Shown here piece by piece: positions 22,301 through 32,453 of a stretch of 64,000 nt of DNA. Below the pieces are notes generated by a model, which worked only from the letters and a program-made list of their open reading frames with translations, made no database searches and was not told where the DNA came from. The number at the start of each line of letters is the position of its first letter. The stretch's first letter is position 1. Made by a program: the position numbers and the translations under genes. The DNA is from Syncephalis fuscata (lineage: Eukaryota > Zoopagomycota > Zoopagomycetes > Zoopagales > Piptocephalidaceae). The stretch lies in assembly GCA_025786725.1 (NCBI GenBank), contig JAHLTZ010000001.1:868001-932000 (forward strand), given 5' to 3'.

Positions 22301-23985
22301 TGTACTGCCCATGACATATTAAAAGGGAAACATTTTGATGGTTTTGGCATGATGCATATAAAAGTCTAGACAACTTTTCCCATTTTCTGACTAACGGCTA
22401 AACCGTTCAGCAGTTGTCATTGTTGTTGCCGTTTTTGTTTTCCTTGCCATGCAATCATTGAATCGCATTTGCATTTTAGCCATTAGAACAGACAAGCTTG
22501 CAGTTATCTTTTGCAAGTACCCGTTTGATTAAGCGTAACCGGTTCTTCAGGTACATAGTATTTGGCAGTGACCGGCGCTAATAGCTAGTCGGTCCGATGC
22601 AATGTCTGTGCGAAGCATGCTTTTTAACATCACAGCTGATGGATGTTGGCAGTAACGGGCTTTTGTCTAAACGAATTCTTACATCATAAATTGTTTTGCA
22701 AACGCGCAGCGATTTGCAGGCCATGTTATTGGCATTGCCAACCATTTTTTATTTAGTCTTAAACCGTTTAGCCGATGCCAATTATTTGAGGCGCTTTCAA
22801 AAATTATATAAGCATTTAGTTATGCAATATTATTACTACTATTAATATTGCTACTATTACACCAGTAAAGACAATGACAGCGGTGTAATAAACATTTAAA
22901 TGTTTTTACGTGTTTTTAGCAAGCATTGCGGCAATTGTAGTATGAATATCACACACTGCAGATTCATACTCGAGATGCCATACGGTATCATTGCAACTGT
23001 GTGTGTATGTGTCTATGTGTGTATGTGTCTATGTGTCTATGTGTCTATATGTGTGCATGTGTGCACGTGTGCGCGTATGCATTCGCTTAAATGATTTTTG
23101 CTGGTCTTTCAAAATTTCAACACTGCTATGGCCTATCTGCTGCTCTTTCTCTTGAAAACGAAACACTGAGTGTAACCAATCATCGACTAGTTTGCTGTGT
23201 GTTTTGCTTTCCCGAATTTTTCTGCTTCGTTTGCTTTTAAAATCTTGTTTTCTGGCCTTTTGCCACCTCTACTGCATCAAATATAAGCCTATTTTTACGT
23301 CATATTAGCACACGATAGAAGAATATTAACCAAAGTTTTTTTTTGATAAAAGCTGTTAATACAAGAACAATCGTTTGTAGTAGCGTTTAATTATATAGTA
23401 AATTATTATTATAAATAATAGTAATAATAGTAATAATAGTAATAATAGTAATAATAGTTACAATGGTAATATTTAAGCGTAAGCTGTTAAAGTTTTGCCT
23501 ATAACAACTTGCTTAATGGTAATTATAACGTAGTATCAATTGATTAGAAAGAAGCACAAGTAACACTATTACTTTGCTAATATACATAGAAGCAGGATAT
23601 TTCTTAAACATTACCAACAATGTTCAATTAAAGTCAGCGTCGGAGATATAAATTAATTATGGTGTAAGTGGTTTCGTCAAATTGTAATATGCTAATATTT
23701 ACAAAAAAGCTATCTTTATTTATTTAATGAAAATCATAACATATAAATAAATAAAAATTGATAATTACATTTTGAGTATACATATACTGGCGTAGTTTTA
23801 ATATTTACAATATATTATATATGCTAATTTAGCTGGATTTATTTAAAACTAAAGGTAGTCAGGATTAGTCAATAATTATAGCTAATGATTTGTTAATCGG
23901 ATTACACATCTATCTTTTGAGTAATTTATCATGATGATTGATAAAACGTGATGTGGTTTTAATCTTGTACATTAGCTTATTATTG
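22301..23985. other. Gene-free T-rich stretch with TG repeat, after a strand-bias switch
   Basis: From about 22.35 kb the plus strand becomes T-rich, the opposite of the preceding 8 kb. It includes a TG/TCTATGTG repeat at 22998-23076, a (TAATAG)n tract at 23413-23459, and two copies of GGCTAAAC in inverted arrangement (near 22397 and 22770). No coding region is supported. It ends at the stop codon of the TDP1 gene. Confidence 0.45.
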
Positions 23986-26194
23986 CTATCGGGAAAGATG
24001 ATTCCACGTCCAACAGACATCTTCAAGTTTCTCATCGTAAGGCACCAGTGGCAAATCGTAAGGCATCGTTACAGCTACGGTATTGGCTGTAATAGCCACA
24101 GTTGGATTTATTACTGAATTATCCAGATTTGATGGGCGTATTACGATGGATTTATCATTAGTCTATTGTGACACATTAGCAAATGGTTATAATATTTTAA
24201 ACTTTTTTTACCTCATAAAGGTTGGGCAGTATTAAAACGCCAAGTTCATAGGAACGTATCATTAACTGTGTGTTCTTCTTTTGCAACTGTCCCCAAGCTG
24301 CTTTTGACAAATTGGCACTGGTTAGCAAAAACCAGGCCAGTGTGGTGCCCAATGTTTTAGTCGTGCATATGCGTGTATAGCTCTAGCTTAAAAGCGTCAA
24401 TAATACAAATAAAGTTGTTTCAAAATGGTCATACCTTGACATGAGGCATGGCCATATCACGGCCAATATTAGAGGCAGTCCAGAGGTGCAAAAGTGGATC
24501 CATATAATGCTTTTGTGCAGCGTAGTTTTTGCCATCGAATGGCAGACTATAGCCAGCCTCTATGCCTTCAAAACTAATCAAAATATATTAACTAAATTAC
24601 AAATGTTATCATTAGTAATATACCTTGTTTCCACTTGCTGGCAAGTTGGATATATTAATTTTAACGGAATAGATTTAGCATCTGTTTTAATAATATCAGA
24701 ATCCTCTTGTTGCTGGGCAGATAAACTCTGTCCAAATTCATCCAGCAGCCAAGAAGATTGTGCACCCAATGATCCAACACTAGAAAACTAGTATTACAGT
24801 TAATCATATGCATGGTAAACATATATGCAAAGCCTACTTGTGCAACTAAGTAAGACGTATTTTGATCCGTAGGAGCCACGTGCCTGGCCAATGTCTTACG
24901 CAACTGCATATGACCCCACCGATCTCGTTGGTCACCTTGATGATAGCCAGGAACTGAAGCAATAAGTTTTGCCTAAACTTATTTGTTTTTAATGTTCTTT
25001 GCGCTGTAAAGTATGCTTACCTTGACGTGGCTAAAATCATATTGAGTAATAATTTGTCGCCATCCGGAAAGGTCATTGCCATAAACGGCCAAATAATCAA
25101 GTAAGTCTTGCTCAAATGCACATACGGCTGTTTCAGTGCTTTTGCTCGCTCTCTTTTTAACCAGTACTGGCGAAGACCACACAGCCTGAGTTTTTAGGCT
25201 TAATGGTAGTAATGAGCGTGGTGTTAATTGCTGCACAAGTGATGCAAATACCAACTTACTTCCAATCTTTAAATATAATATTGGCGGTGTGAATATGAAA
25301 TATTGCAGTGCCATCAGTATAAATAATAAACATGGCCTGTAACAGTTTATCGTTAGCGCAAGCGCATGGCAGTCTTTATGATTACCTTTGTATGGTGAGT
25401 ACCTGTCATACTGTCGTGTTATTATTACCATTATTATCATTATTGATTTAAGTAAACTTACCATAGCTGATAGGAAGTGCTGGTGTAATGATATTTAATC
25501 GGCTATTTCGTGTCTATGAAATAAATAATATTTAGCGGTATGCAGCATTGCTGATTGCAGAGACTTACATTGACATCTAGCCGATAGCGATTATCGCGAT
25601 GGCCATGTACTAGCGTGATTTCAGCACTATTACGCGATCTTTCATTTAAATGGCCGAAAAGAAAATCACGTCTATCAAATAATTTAACTGCAACATTTGA
25701 TCAATGTTACCCTGTAAAAAAGTAAGAGACGAACATATTTAACTACACTAGAATTACCTGAAGTAAATCTGACAAGGATACGCAATTAATATTGTTTTTT
25801 GGCCCTGCTGGCTCCACGTAGGTCAAACGGATGCCGCTATCTATAGCCGCAACATCGGCGACATCTTGACTGCCCAGTGGCAAACTAGTGGCTCTGATAT
25901 TTGTGTAGAATTAATTTATTACCTTAAGCATTAATTTCAATACTTACATAGTGGTGTCGTCTACTGACAAATTGAATGCACCTTTTTCACCTCCCATTTG
26001 CTGCTTTGACTCTAGTCGGGACCGTTTGTAATCAGCTTCATTAGACGAATTCTCTTCATGACTAGAGGAATCGTCAAGCAGCAGAATAGGCTGGGCTGTC
26101 TACTAGCTATGCATAAGCTAGAGTGTAGTTTTCCACGTTGCATTGAGCATACCTGGGAAAGATTACTGCTTGTGGGCCGCTTTCTCGTCGTCAT
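23986..26194 (-). CDS. TDP1: Tyrosyl-DNA phosphodiesterase 1
   Basis: This enzyme removes stalled topoisomerase I peptides and other 3' adducts from DNA in the nucleus. I read 13 exons: 26153-26194, 25948-26099, 25758-25893, 25569-25711, 25462-25513, 25386-25402, 25260-25336, 25021-25198, 24838-24972, 24624-24787, 24435-24573, 24212-24382 and 23986-24162. Both HKD motifs of the phospholipase-D fold are present: HHTK (His179, Lys181) on a 17-base exon, and MPHVK (His410, Lys412). Other family signatures are [38 protein letters not shown] and [10 protein letters not shown] near the end. Length about 527 residues (human 608). In exon 4 one base seems missing, in an AAA run at 25677-25679 (plus strand): homology is in one frame before it (MLQLNY) and another after it (DRRDFLFGH). 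The rest is intact, so error or recent mutation are both possible. Confidence 0.92.
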
Positions 26195-28241
26195 TGCGTG
26201 CTTTATGTGAAAGTATCGCAAATAAGCGAAATAAATGGCAAAAAGGCGATAACAATAATAGCAATTGCTATGCTTACAAACGTATTTGCACTGCCGATCA
26301 CAATCACATGATTTTGCATGATTAGCACCATAAGCAGTAATTATTAATTATAAATACCAGCTTTATTGCTTTCGATATTCTACTCATATTTTACTTCTCA
26401 AGCATCGTTAATACAATACGACTATTTTCATGACACCACTCTCCTTATAATATGAAACACGTTATAAGCACGCACGAATATAATAAAAGTATACATTTCT
26501 CTCTCACACACGTCGCATCGCATCGTCCTTGGGTATTCTCACATCATTAGAAGCTTCAAAAGTAGCTACATTGTGTTGTATTTTTGTATTTTGGCTGTTT
26601 TATCGGCTAAATTAGTACATAATTTATATGCTCTACCTTTTGCGCTCTACCGCACGTTTAAGAGCTGCAGTTTTACGACAATAATAATTAGATTATATAT
26701 TGGCAAAAGCCATAAAATAGAATCAAGTATTTTATTCTTTATTTTTTTATATTATGTTCCACATATTTGTTGGCAAAAAGTCTTGCGTTTATAAATCTAT
26801 AAATAAATATTTAGCTTAAATAGATAAGTAAAACTAGAGAAGCATCGATTTGAGCGTAAAAATATATTGTATCAAATATTCGACGACCGTAGATATGGTG
26901 TTAGTAACAATGATGGACTACCTAGCAGATAAAAGATTGTATAAAACAAAGCTTTTACAAACAATCAGCTGTCCAGAAATCATGTAAATTAGTGATGATG
27001 TTTTATTACTTCAAAACAGCTAACTTGCTTTAATAGTCTCAAGCGTCCAAGCATATTTATAATTTATCAATGTTCTATTCTAAACAACACATATTTGTTA
27101 TTTTGTCTGCATCGCAGCAGTATGTGATCTGCACTTAGTTTGTTGTCATAATGTTGTAAATTGATAAATAGGTCGTACTTTGATTAGCGTTATTGTTGCC
27201 TATGTTTCTATTAAGTAATGTTTTGCTCGTATGCTTGAGTAGCTATAAGGCATATTATAGTTATTTTATAATAAACAATATATATTGCATTTTGATCAAT
27301 ATCCGTTTTACATGGTGCAATTTACTTTAAATAATAACAGATACCAGCTAATTCTTGGCCTGACTTATATAATTATATTATATGCGTATTAGTATGCAAT
27401 GAAAAGAGTATGGATATTAACGAGTGAATTAGCGTGTGTATGCGTAATGATCAACGTAAGCTGTCCATACCAAAATTCTCAACAAATACAGCTAGCGAAA
27501 AACAGAAAACTTTTACAATTAACGTCTAGCTATTAGAATATGCAATAGTATAAATAAAACAAAGTAAAAAAATGTGTATAAATAGTAGCGTTAATGCTAT
27601 AGTGTGTTTATATGCATGAGCGAAAGCACAAAATAAACAAAAGTATACGAGCAAAGTTAGCGTTAAATGTAAAAATGGTACCAGATAAAGCGCAATTATA
27701 ATATGCTATTTTTATATACAATAAATGAATATGCAAAAAAGCATGAGTGACGGCGGTGAAGCTATAGCGAATATAGCTCAATAAGCAAATTGGATTAAAA
27801 TTCATAAATAATAAGACTAGAACAAGAATAAAAATAGCATTGGATGGAGCAAGGTTATGCGAGTATAGAATGATAAATGTACGATATAAAAGCATATAAA
27901 ATGATGTTCAAGTTATAGTGTGTACAGCGTAATGAGGGAATGAGTGAAGTATATTGGAACATATAAACAATAGAAAATGTCTATTATATTATAGAATGAT
28001 ATATAGTAGTATAGAATAGAATGGAAATGATATAGATGAATATAGTATATGTGTGCTGGATAATAGATCTACAATGAAAATTATTGTGCATCAGTCATAA
28101 TATTAAGTCAAATTTTATGTCTGCAGTAAATAAAGTAATTATGATATTAGTGTTTATTAATTATTAGTTTTAAGTATGATTTAACAAAATGCATAATAAA
28201 GTCGTGTCGTTGATGATAGCAATAGACAAAACAAGTCAAAA
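26195..28241. other. Gene-free AT-rich region upstream of TDP1
   Basis: Two kb between the TDP1 start and the 3' end of the LEA2-like gene at 28242. No ORF with recognisable features. The first 100 bases after 26194 must hold the TDP1 promoter. A CA/CT-rich patch lies at 26497-26530; the remainder is AT-rich single-copy sequence as far as I can see. Confidence 0.5.
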
Positions 28242-28919
28242 TTAGGCGACAGGTGTTGGAGTGCTGGTGACTTGTGTAGAAGACGAGGCAGCGGACGAGG
28301 CAGCAGAAGCAGGAGTGGAAGCAGAGGGTGCTGCTGCCGTGGGACACTTCATTGTAATTTCCTTCTCGCGGACCACCTTGATGCTAGCACCACGCAGACG
28401 GAAGGTGGAGATAGCCTTGAATTGCATTGGTTTGCCAGGAGCAGGCAAGCACATACCGATGTAGCGTAGTGTAATTGGGTCAGTCAAGCCAGTTCCAGTG
28501 TAGTTGAGATTCAACGGAAGATACATCTGTTGGACTTTACGCTTTGTAATCTCCTGGTCCTCCACGTAAGAGCTACCAACCTTCACGCCGCTTACGGTGT
28601 CAACAATCTCGGTATCAATGGATTTGAAGGTCCAATCGATCCAGTTCTTGTTATCAATAACGACCGTCGCTCTGGCTTGACTGGAGAAACCGAACGGATT
28701 GGCCTGCGAGCGGACAACAGGTGGTGCAGTGACAGTGACGTCGACAATATCGTATTCGGGAATACGTGGCACAAGGAAGCCAAGAAGAAGAGCGATCAAC
28801 AAGAGAAGGAAGAATGTAAAGATGCTACAGGCACGGCAGGACCAGCAGAAGCAGTGACGGTGAAGTACAGGCTTCTGCTTCTCGTCTTTAGAGAACACGG
28901 TGGTGGTAGCTGAGGCCAT
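28242..28919 (-). CDS. LEA2-like Cys-cluster membrane protein
   Basis: Unspliced, 225 residues, ATG at 28919. Order: a short polar N-terminus with two Lys pairs; HRHCFCWSCRACS, a cysteine cluster; a helix (IFTFFLLLLIALLLGFLV, about 34-51); PRIPEYD just after the helix; a beta-rich domain of about 140 residues with DNKNWIDWTF and YLPLNLNYTG; ITMKCP; then an Ala/Ser/Pro/Thr-rich tail of about 30 residues. The fold pattern and the PRxPxxD, DNKNxI and C-terminal I-T-x-x-C-P motifs are shared with 31881-32453, and more distantly with 3404-4675. Single-pass type II topology is inferred. The Ala/Ser tail is absent from the other members and may be a linker or wall-facing segment. Function unknown. 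Confidence 0.8.
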   Translation of the reverse strand: MASATTTVFSKDEKQKPVLHRHCFCWSCRACSIFTFFLLLLIALLLGFLVPRIPEYDIVDVTVTAPPVVRSQANPFGFSSQARATVVIDNKNWIDWTFKSIDTEIVDTVSGVKVGSSYVEDQEITKRKVQQMYLPLNLNYTGTGLTDPITLRYIGMCLPAPGKPMQFKAISTFRLRGASIKVVREKEITMKCPTAAAPSASTPASAASSAASSSTQVTSTPTPVA

Positions 28920-31125
28920 AATAAATGCTAATTAAATCGAAGCGATGAACAATAATAGCGGTGAAAAATACAGCAATACTGGATTACAAGCAGATTATTA
29001 AGATAAAGTGACGGTTGTTAAGCGTAAACAACAGAATATCAAATGGATTACTATTTGCGCTAATAGGCGAATACAGTGGTGCAGTCAAATAGTATCGCTT
29101 CTCTTGGAGTGTTTAAATAGCTTTAGCTTTAGCAAACAAACATCCGCTTAATAGATACACGCGTCGATATGCCTATGTGCGTTTCCTGCGTTTTTTCATA
29201 AAGCATCCCCGCACTACAACTATTGGCCAAAGCGGAAATGGAAAAACATGTAACAATTTCTGGAGATATTCTTTTTGCTGGAGATGCAATAATTCCCTCG
29301 CAAATAGTTGCTGCGCCACTTAAAAAGGCTGTGTTCTAATGGCAAACGTGAGAAAAGTAATCTGTAGCCATCCTAAATAGTTGCTAAAAGCTTTGACCAG
29401 TGATAAAACCAAGCTGCTGTTATTTTTGCTCAACCTTTTGTTCCAATTAAGAAACCAAATATAGGTCAGCTGCACCTGCCGGGAATATTCGAAAATGGAA
29501 CTGATGGTCGGTTAAATGTGCGGGGTGCCATCATACTTTTATTTCTATGAGATCATTTGCTCAGGATGGCATCCGCACAATTGACTGATTCATCGGCTCT
29601 GTCTTCGAGTATTTCCTGCATGTAATCAATCTATACTGGATCTCTTAATTCGAACAAAAAGCAGACTTTTACACAAATAAGTATCAAAGACTTTTTGGCT
29701 AAATCGATATTGTCTACTATCGCTATTAGTCATCATTTCAATTAATCGACAAATGCATCTGTTATTATCGTGAGAACAAGTTTTTTAAGCGGAGTTGCTC
29801 ACAAATAGCGCTGTGGAGTACGTAAATTTGCTCCAAAACAAGAAGTAATTATTATTTGCTTTTCTCTTGCCGTGCATATCCGTGTGTTTGTACGGTGTTG
29901 TTGCCAGACAGATTACTTGATTGCACGCCCCAACATGATTAAATCGCTAATGACAACAATAGTCTTCTATAATCGCAAAACCCCCAACCGATTAACAACG
30001 TTATTTGTTTTGTAAATAAAGGCGTTCCTACAATGGACCTTAGATAAAGTATATAAAACAAAGTAAAACAGATGTCTTTATTGCTAGTAACCTTCTTTCT
30101 TTAGTATTTGTCATGTAATTAAGCACATGATAAATTGCAAACGTATAATCTTGTCGCCACTTTATGTGTGCTGATACAGCTATTAATATTAGCACTATTA
30201 CTACTACATTGTTTTATAAAAAGTGCTACATAAACACTGTTATCTCCCATATTCTTATGTGCTCAAGTATACCAATTATACTGTTTGACCTAGGTAATAT
30301 TACAGTATTATAACTATAAAGTAAATAATATTCTAAGCAAGCCTAAGACTACAGCTGTTTTTATTTTGTTTATTATTATTCTTTACATTTGCACTAAGAT
30401 GGTTAATTATAGCTAATTATGTCCAAATTAGTTAATGCCACTTAGTTATGACTTTAATGCTATCTAAGTTAAATGGTGAATCATTCATAATAATAACAAT
30501 TCAAAAGAAAATAGATTGGTATATAAATGAAAGAGACCAAAAATAAAGACGATATAATATAGATAATGCAATACTGTAAGACATTAACAATATGGTGGTG
30601 TTTACAATAGATATAGCATACGATCATAATATGATGATAAACTTGTGAAAATAATAATAATAATGATAACGGCTGCTACAATTTATCATATAGTTTCATG
30701 CTCAATAGAGCAGATGGGTAACACTAGTTTGACAGATAACACTGAAAAGCAAACGTTGGCAGGGATTAATAGCAATTTATTATTTAACTATGCCACTAGT
30801 CCTACTACAGAATAACTGATAATTGAAAACAAAGGAAATAATGCATGCTACTGCTATTGGCAATATGATAATGAGTCGATTGCCAATCAATAGAGTGGCG
30901 ATCTATTCACGTTACATAGTATGTTACCAAGTGCTAATGTATACACTAGGTGATAAGGGGCTTGTTGGTCATTTTACCGATGATCCACTTGCCAGAAGTG
31001 ATGAAGAAAAATAAAGTGCCAGCTGCCTCTTACAGACAATATGGTTAATAATGAAGGGCAGAAGGTCAATTGCTAAAACAATGCCCGCTTTGTTGTTATC
31101 TGTTGACCATGGCAGCTGGCCGCGC
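28920..31125. other. Gene-free region upstream of the LEA2-like gene
   Basis: 2.2 kb without a convincing gene. The first 180 bases upstream of 28919 are A-rich on the plus strand (T-rich in the sense of the minus gene), as expected of its leader. From about 29.2 to 30.1 kb base composition is more balanced and less repetitive, but I find no ORF, tRNA or structured element there. From 30.2 kb on it is AT-rich. Confidence 0.5.
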
Positions 31126-31275
31126 TTAGTGGTTTGTAAGGCTGCCACCGCTGTTGTTCGAGAGTGCCGGTATCTTATCGCGGAATACGACAAATGTAAG
31201 CACCAATATCACAATAATTGAAATGATAATGGAGCAAATGATGGAGCAGACGCAGCGGGATAGACATCCAATCAT
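31126..31275 (-). CDS. Small Cys-cluster membrane peptide, 49 residues
   Basis: A short ORF from the ATG at 31275 to TAA at 31126. It begins MIGCLSRCVCSIICS, continues in a helix of about 20 residues rich in Ile and Val, then a charged VFRDKIP and a polar tail. The cysteine cluster directly before the helix, and a basic-Pro motif directly after it, repeat the head of the LEA2-like proteins on either side (28242-28919, 31881-32453) on the same strand. It could be a truncated relative, a real small protein or chance. Codons are unremarkable. Confidence 0.4.
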   Translation of the reverse strand: MIGCLSRCVCSIICSIIISIIVILVLTFVVFRDKIPALSNNSGGSLTNH

Positions 31276-31880
31276 GATTGTAATATGCTAGTTTAACTGA
31301 AGCGGCAACACAGAGTGCACAGAAGAGAGATGCTAAAGATCAAAAAGTAGTAAGTTGAAAGAAAAGAAGTATTGGAATGCTTGCGCAATACAGGCGGCGA
31401 TGTCCATCCCGTTACCCCTTTTGTGTGAAATTGGGCGTGCCCGTTGAATTCTGTAAAGGCTGTGCGTCCACGCTAAGTTTAGCCCATAAACGCATTGTTT
31501 CAGCATATGGGACATCTATCGCGGCACACTAGCAAAGGCATAGTCTGCATTATTATTTGAAAATAGCCAATGGTAGGCAGTTGTGGTTTTTCGTTGTAGA
31601 TGCATGGTGCTGTGAACATGGTGTTATCTACCCAGCTAAATGCTATATATAAAATTGATCGTCTTAATTGGCATTTTTACAGATTAAATATAACAGTTAA
31701 TTAGTATGTCATGCGCTAGTGTGCTAATCAATTATTTATGCACCAATAAAACCCAATGTTTAAATGTGTTAAATATTTAATAACCGACAGGCTATAACAA
31801 ACTGATTCATAATCCATACAATGTATTAAAGATAAAGCTAATCGACTCATATCCCTTGGACCCATAGCAAGAGATACTTT
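31276..31880. other. Intergenic stretch between small peptide and LEA2-like gene
   Basis: About 600 bases. A 60-codon ORF on the minus strand (31333-31515) has an ATG but no recognisable feature; the interval is otherwise AT-rich. It should contain the 3' end signals of the gene at 31881 and any promoter of the small peptide. Confidence 0.4.
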
Positions 31881-32453
31881 TTATTGGTCTGGGCAAGTAA
31901 TAGTGATGTCCTGCTTAATTGTTGGCTCCAATGAAAAGACAGCTAATCCTCTGAGATTTAGTTTGGCTTCAATTGTAGCGGGGATCGGTATATGTGGTGA
32001 CGCACAGATGGCTACAAGACGAGCGACTTCTGCGTCGTTCTTATCGCCTTGGTAGTTGAGATTAATGGGGACGAGAAGATTGTACATTTGACGCGCTGGA
32101 ATATCGACACCAGCAAGTGTGCCGTTGCCAATAAGCTTGTCGGTTCCTTTGTCGTAGACCTTGACATTCATTTTCTCAATAGTCCAGGAAATGTAGTTTT
32201 TGTTATCAAGTCGGAGAATTGCGTCGTATTTCCCGGAAAACGTGCTATCTGTGGCACTGGGTGCGTTAATCGTGCGGAGACCCAAATAGTCCACATCTGG
32301 CATGCGTGGCCAGATAAAGAAAAGCGCAATCGCAAGACCTATCGATAAAATAACGAATATAATGGTGAAAACGAGGCAGCTGCAGCAGCAGCAAGTTCGC
32401 GTAGCGACCGGCTTGGATCGTTCTTGTTGGGAGAATATGGTGTGTGGTGCCAT
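31881..32453 (-). CDS. LEA2-like Cys-cluster membrane protein
   Basis: Unspliced, 190 residues, ATG at 32453. Order: 18 polar residues; TRTCCCCSCL; a helix (VFTIIFVILSIGLAIALFFIW, about 28-48); PRMPDVD right after it; a beta-rich domain with DNKNYISWTI, IPARQMYNLLVPINLNY and a C-terminal ITITCPDQ. It is the most compact member of the family here and defines the core: cysteine cluster, helix, PRxPxxD, LEA2-like domain, ITxxCP. It lacks the long N-terminus of 3404-4675 and the Ala/Ser tail of 28242-28919. About 3 kb separates it from its closest relative on the same strand, which suggests an old local duplication. Confidence 0.82.
   Translation of the reverse strand: MAPHTIFSQQERSKPVATRTCCCCSCLVFTIIFVILSIGLAIALFFIWPRMPDVDYLGLRTINAPSATDSTFSGKYDAILRLDNKNYISWTIEKMNVKVYDKGTDKLIGNGTLAGVDIPARQMYNLLVPINLNYQGDKNDAEVARLVAICASPHIPIPATIEAKLNLRGLAVFSLEPTIKQDITITCPDQ

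Noticed and set aside
25688-25711. A 1-base exon and a 23-base intron as explanation of the TDP1 frame problem
   Set aside because: Intron far shorter than any other here, and the skipped bases encode MLQLNY, which fits the family; a missing base explains more.
26640-26690. Possible tRNA-like stem near GCTCTACC...AGAGCTGC
   Set aside because: No T-loop GGTTCRA-type sequence and no cloverleaf can be drawn. No convincing tRNA was seen anywhere in the window.
31333-31515. Minus-strand 60-codon ORF next to the small membrane peptide
   Set aside because: Has an ATG but no domain, signal or repetition elsewhere; left as intergenic.
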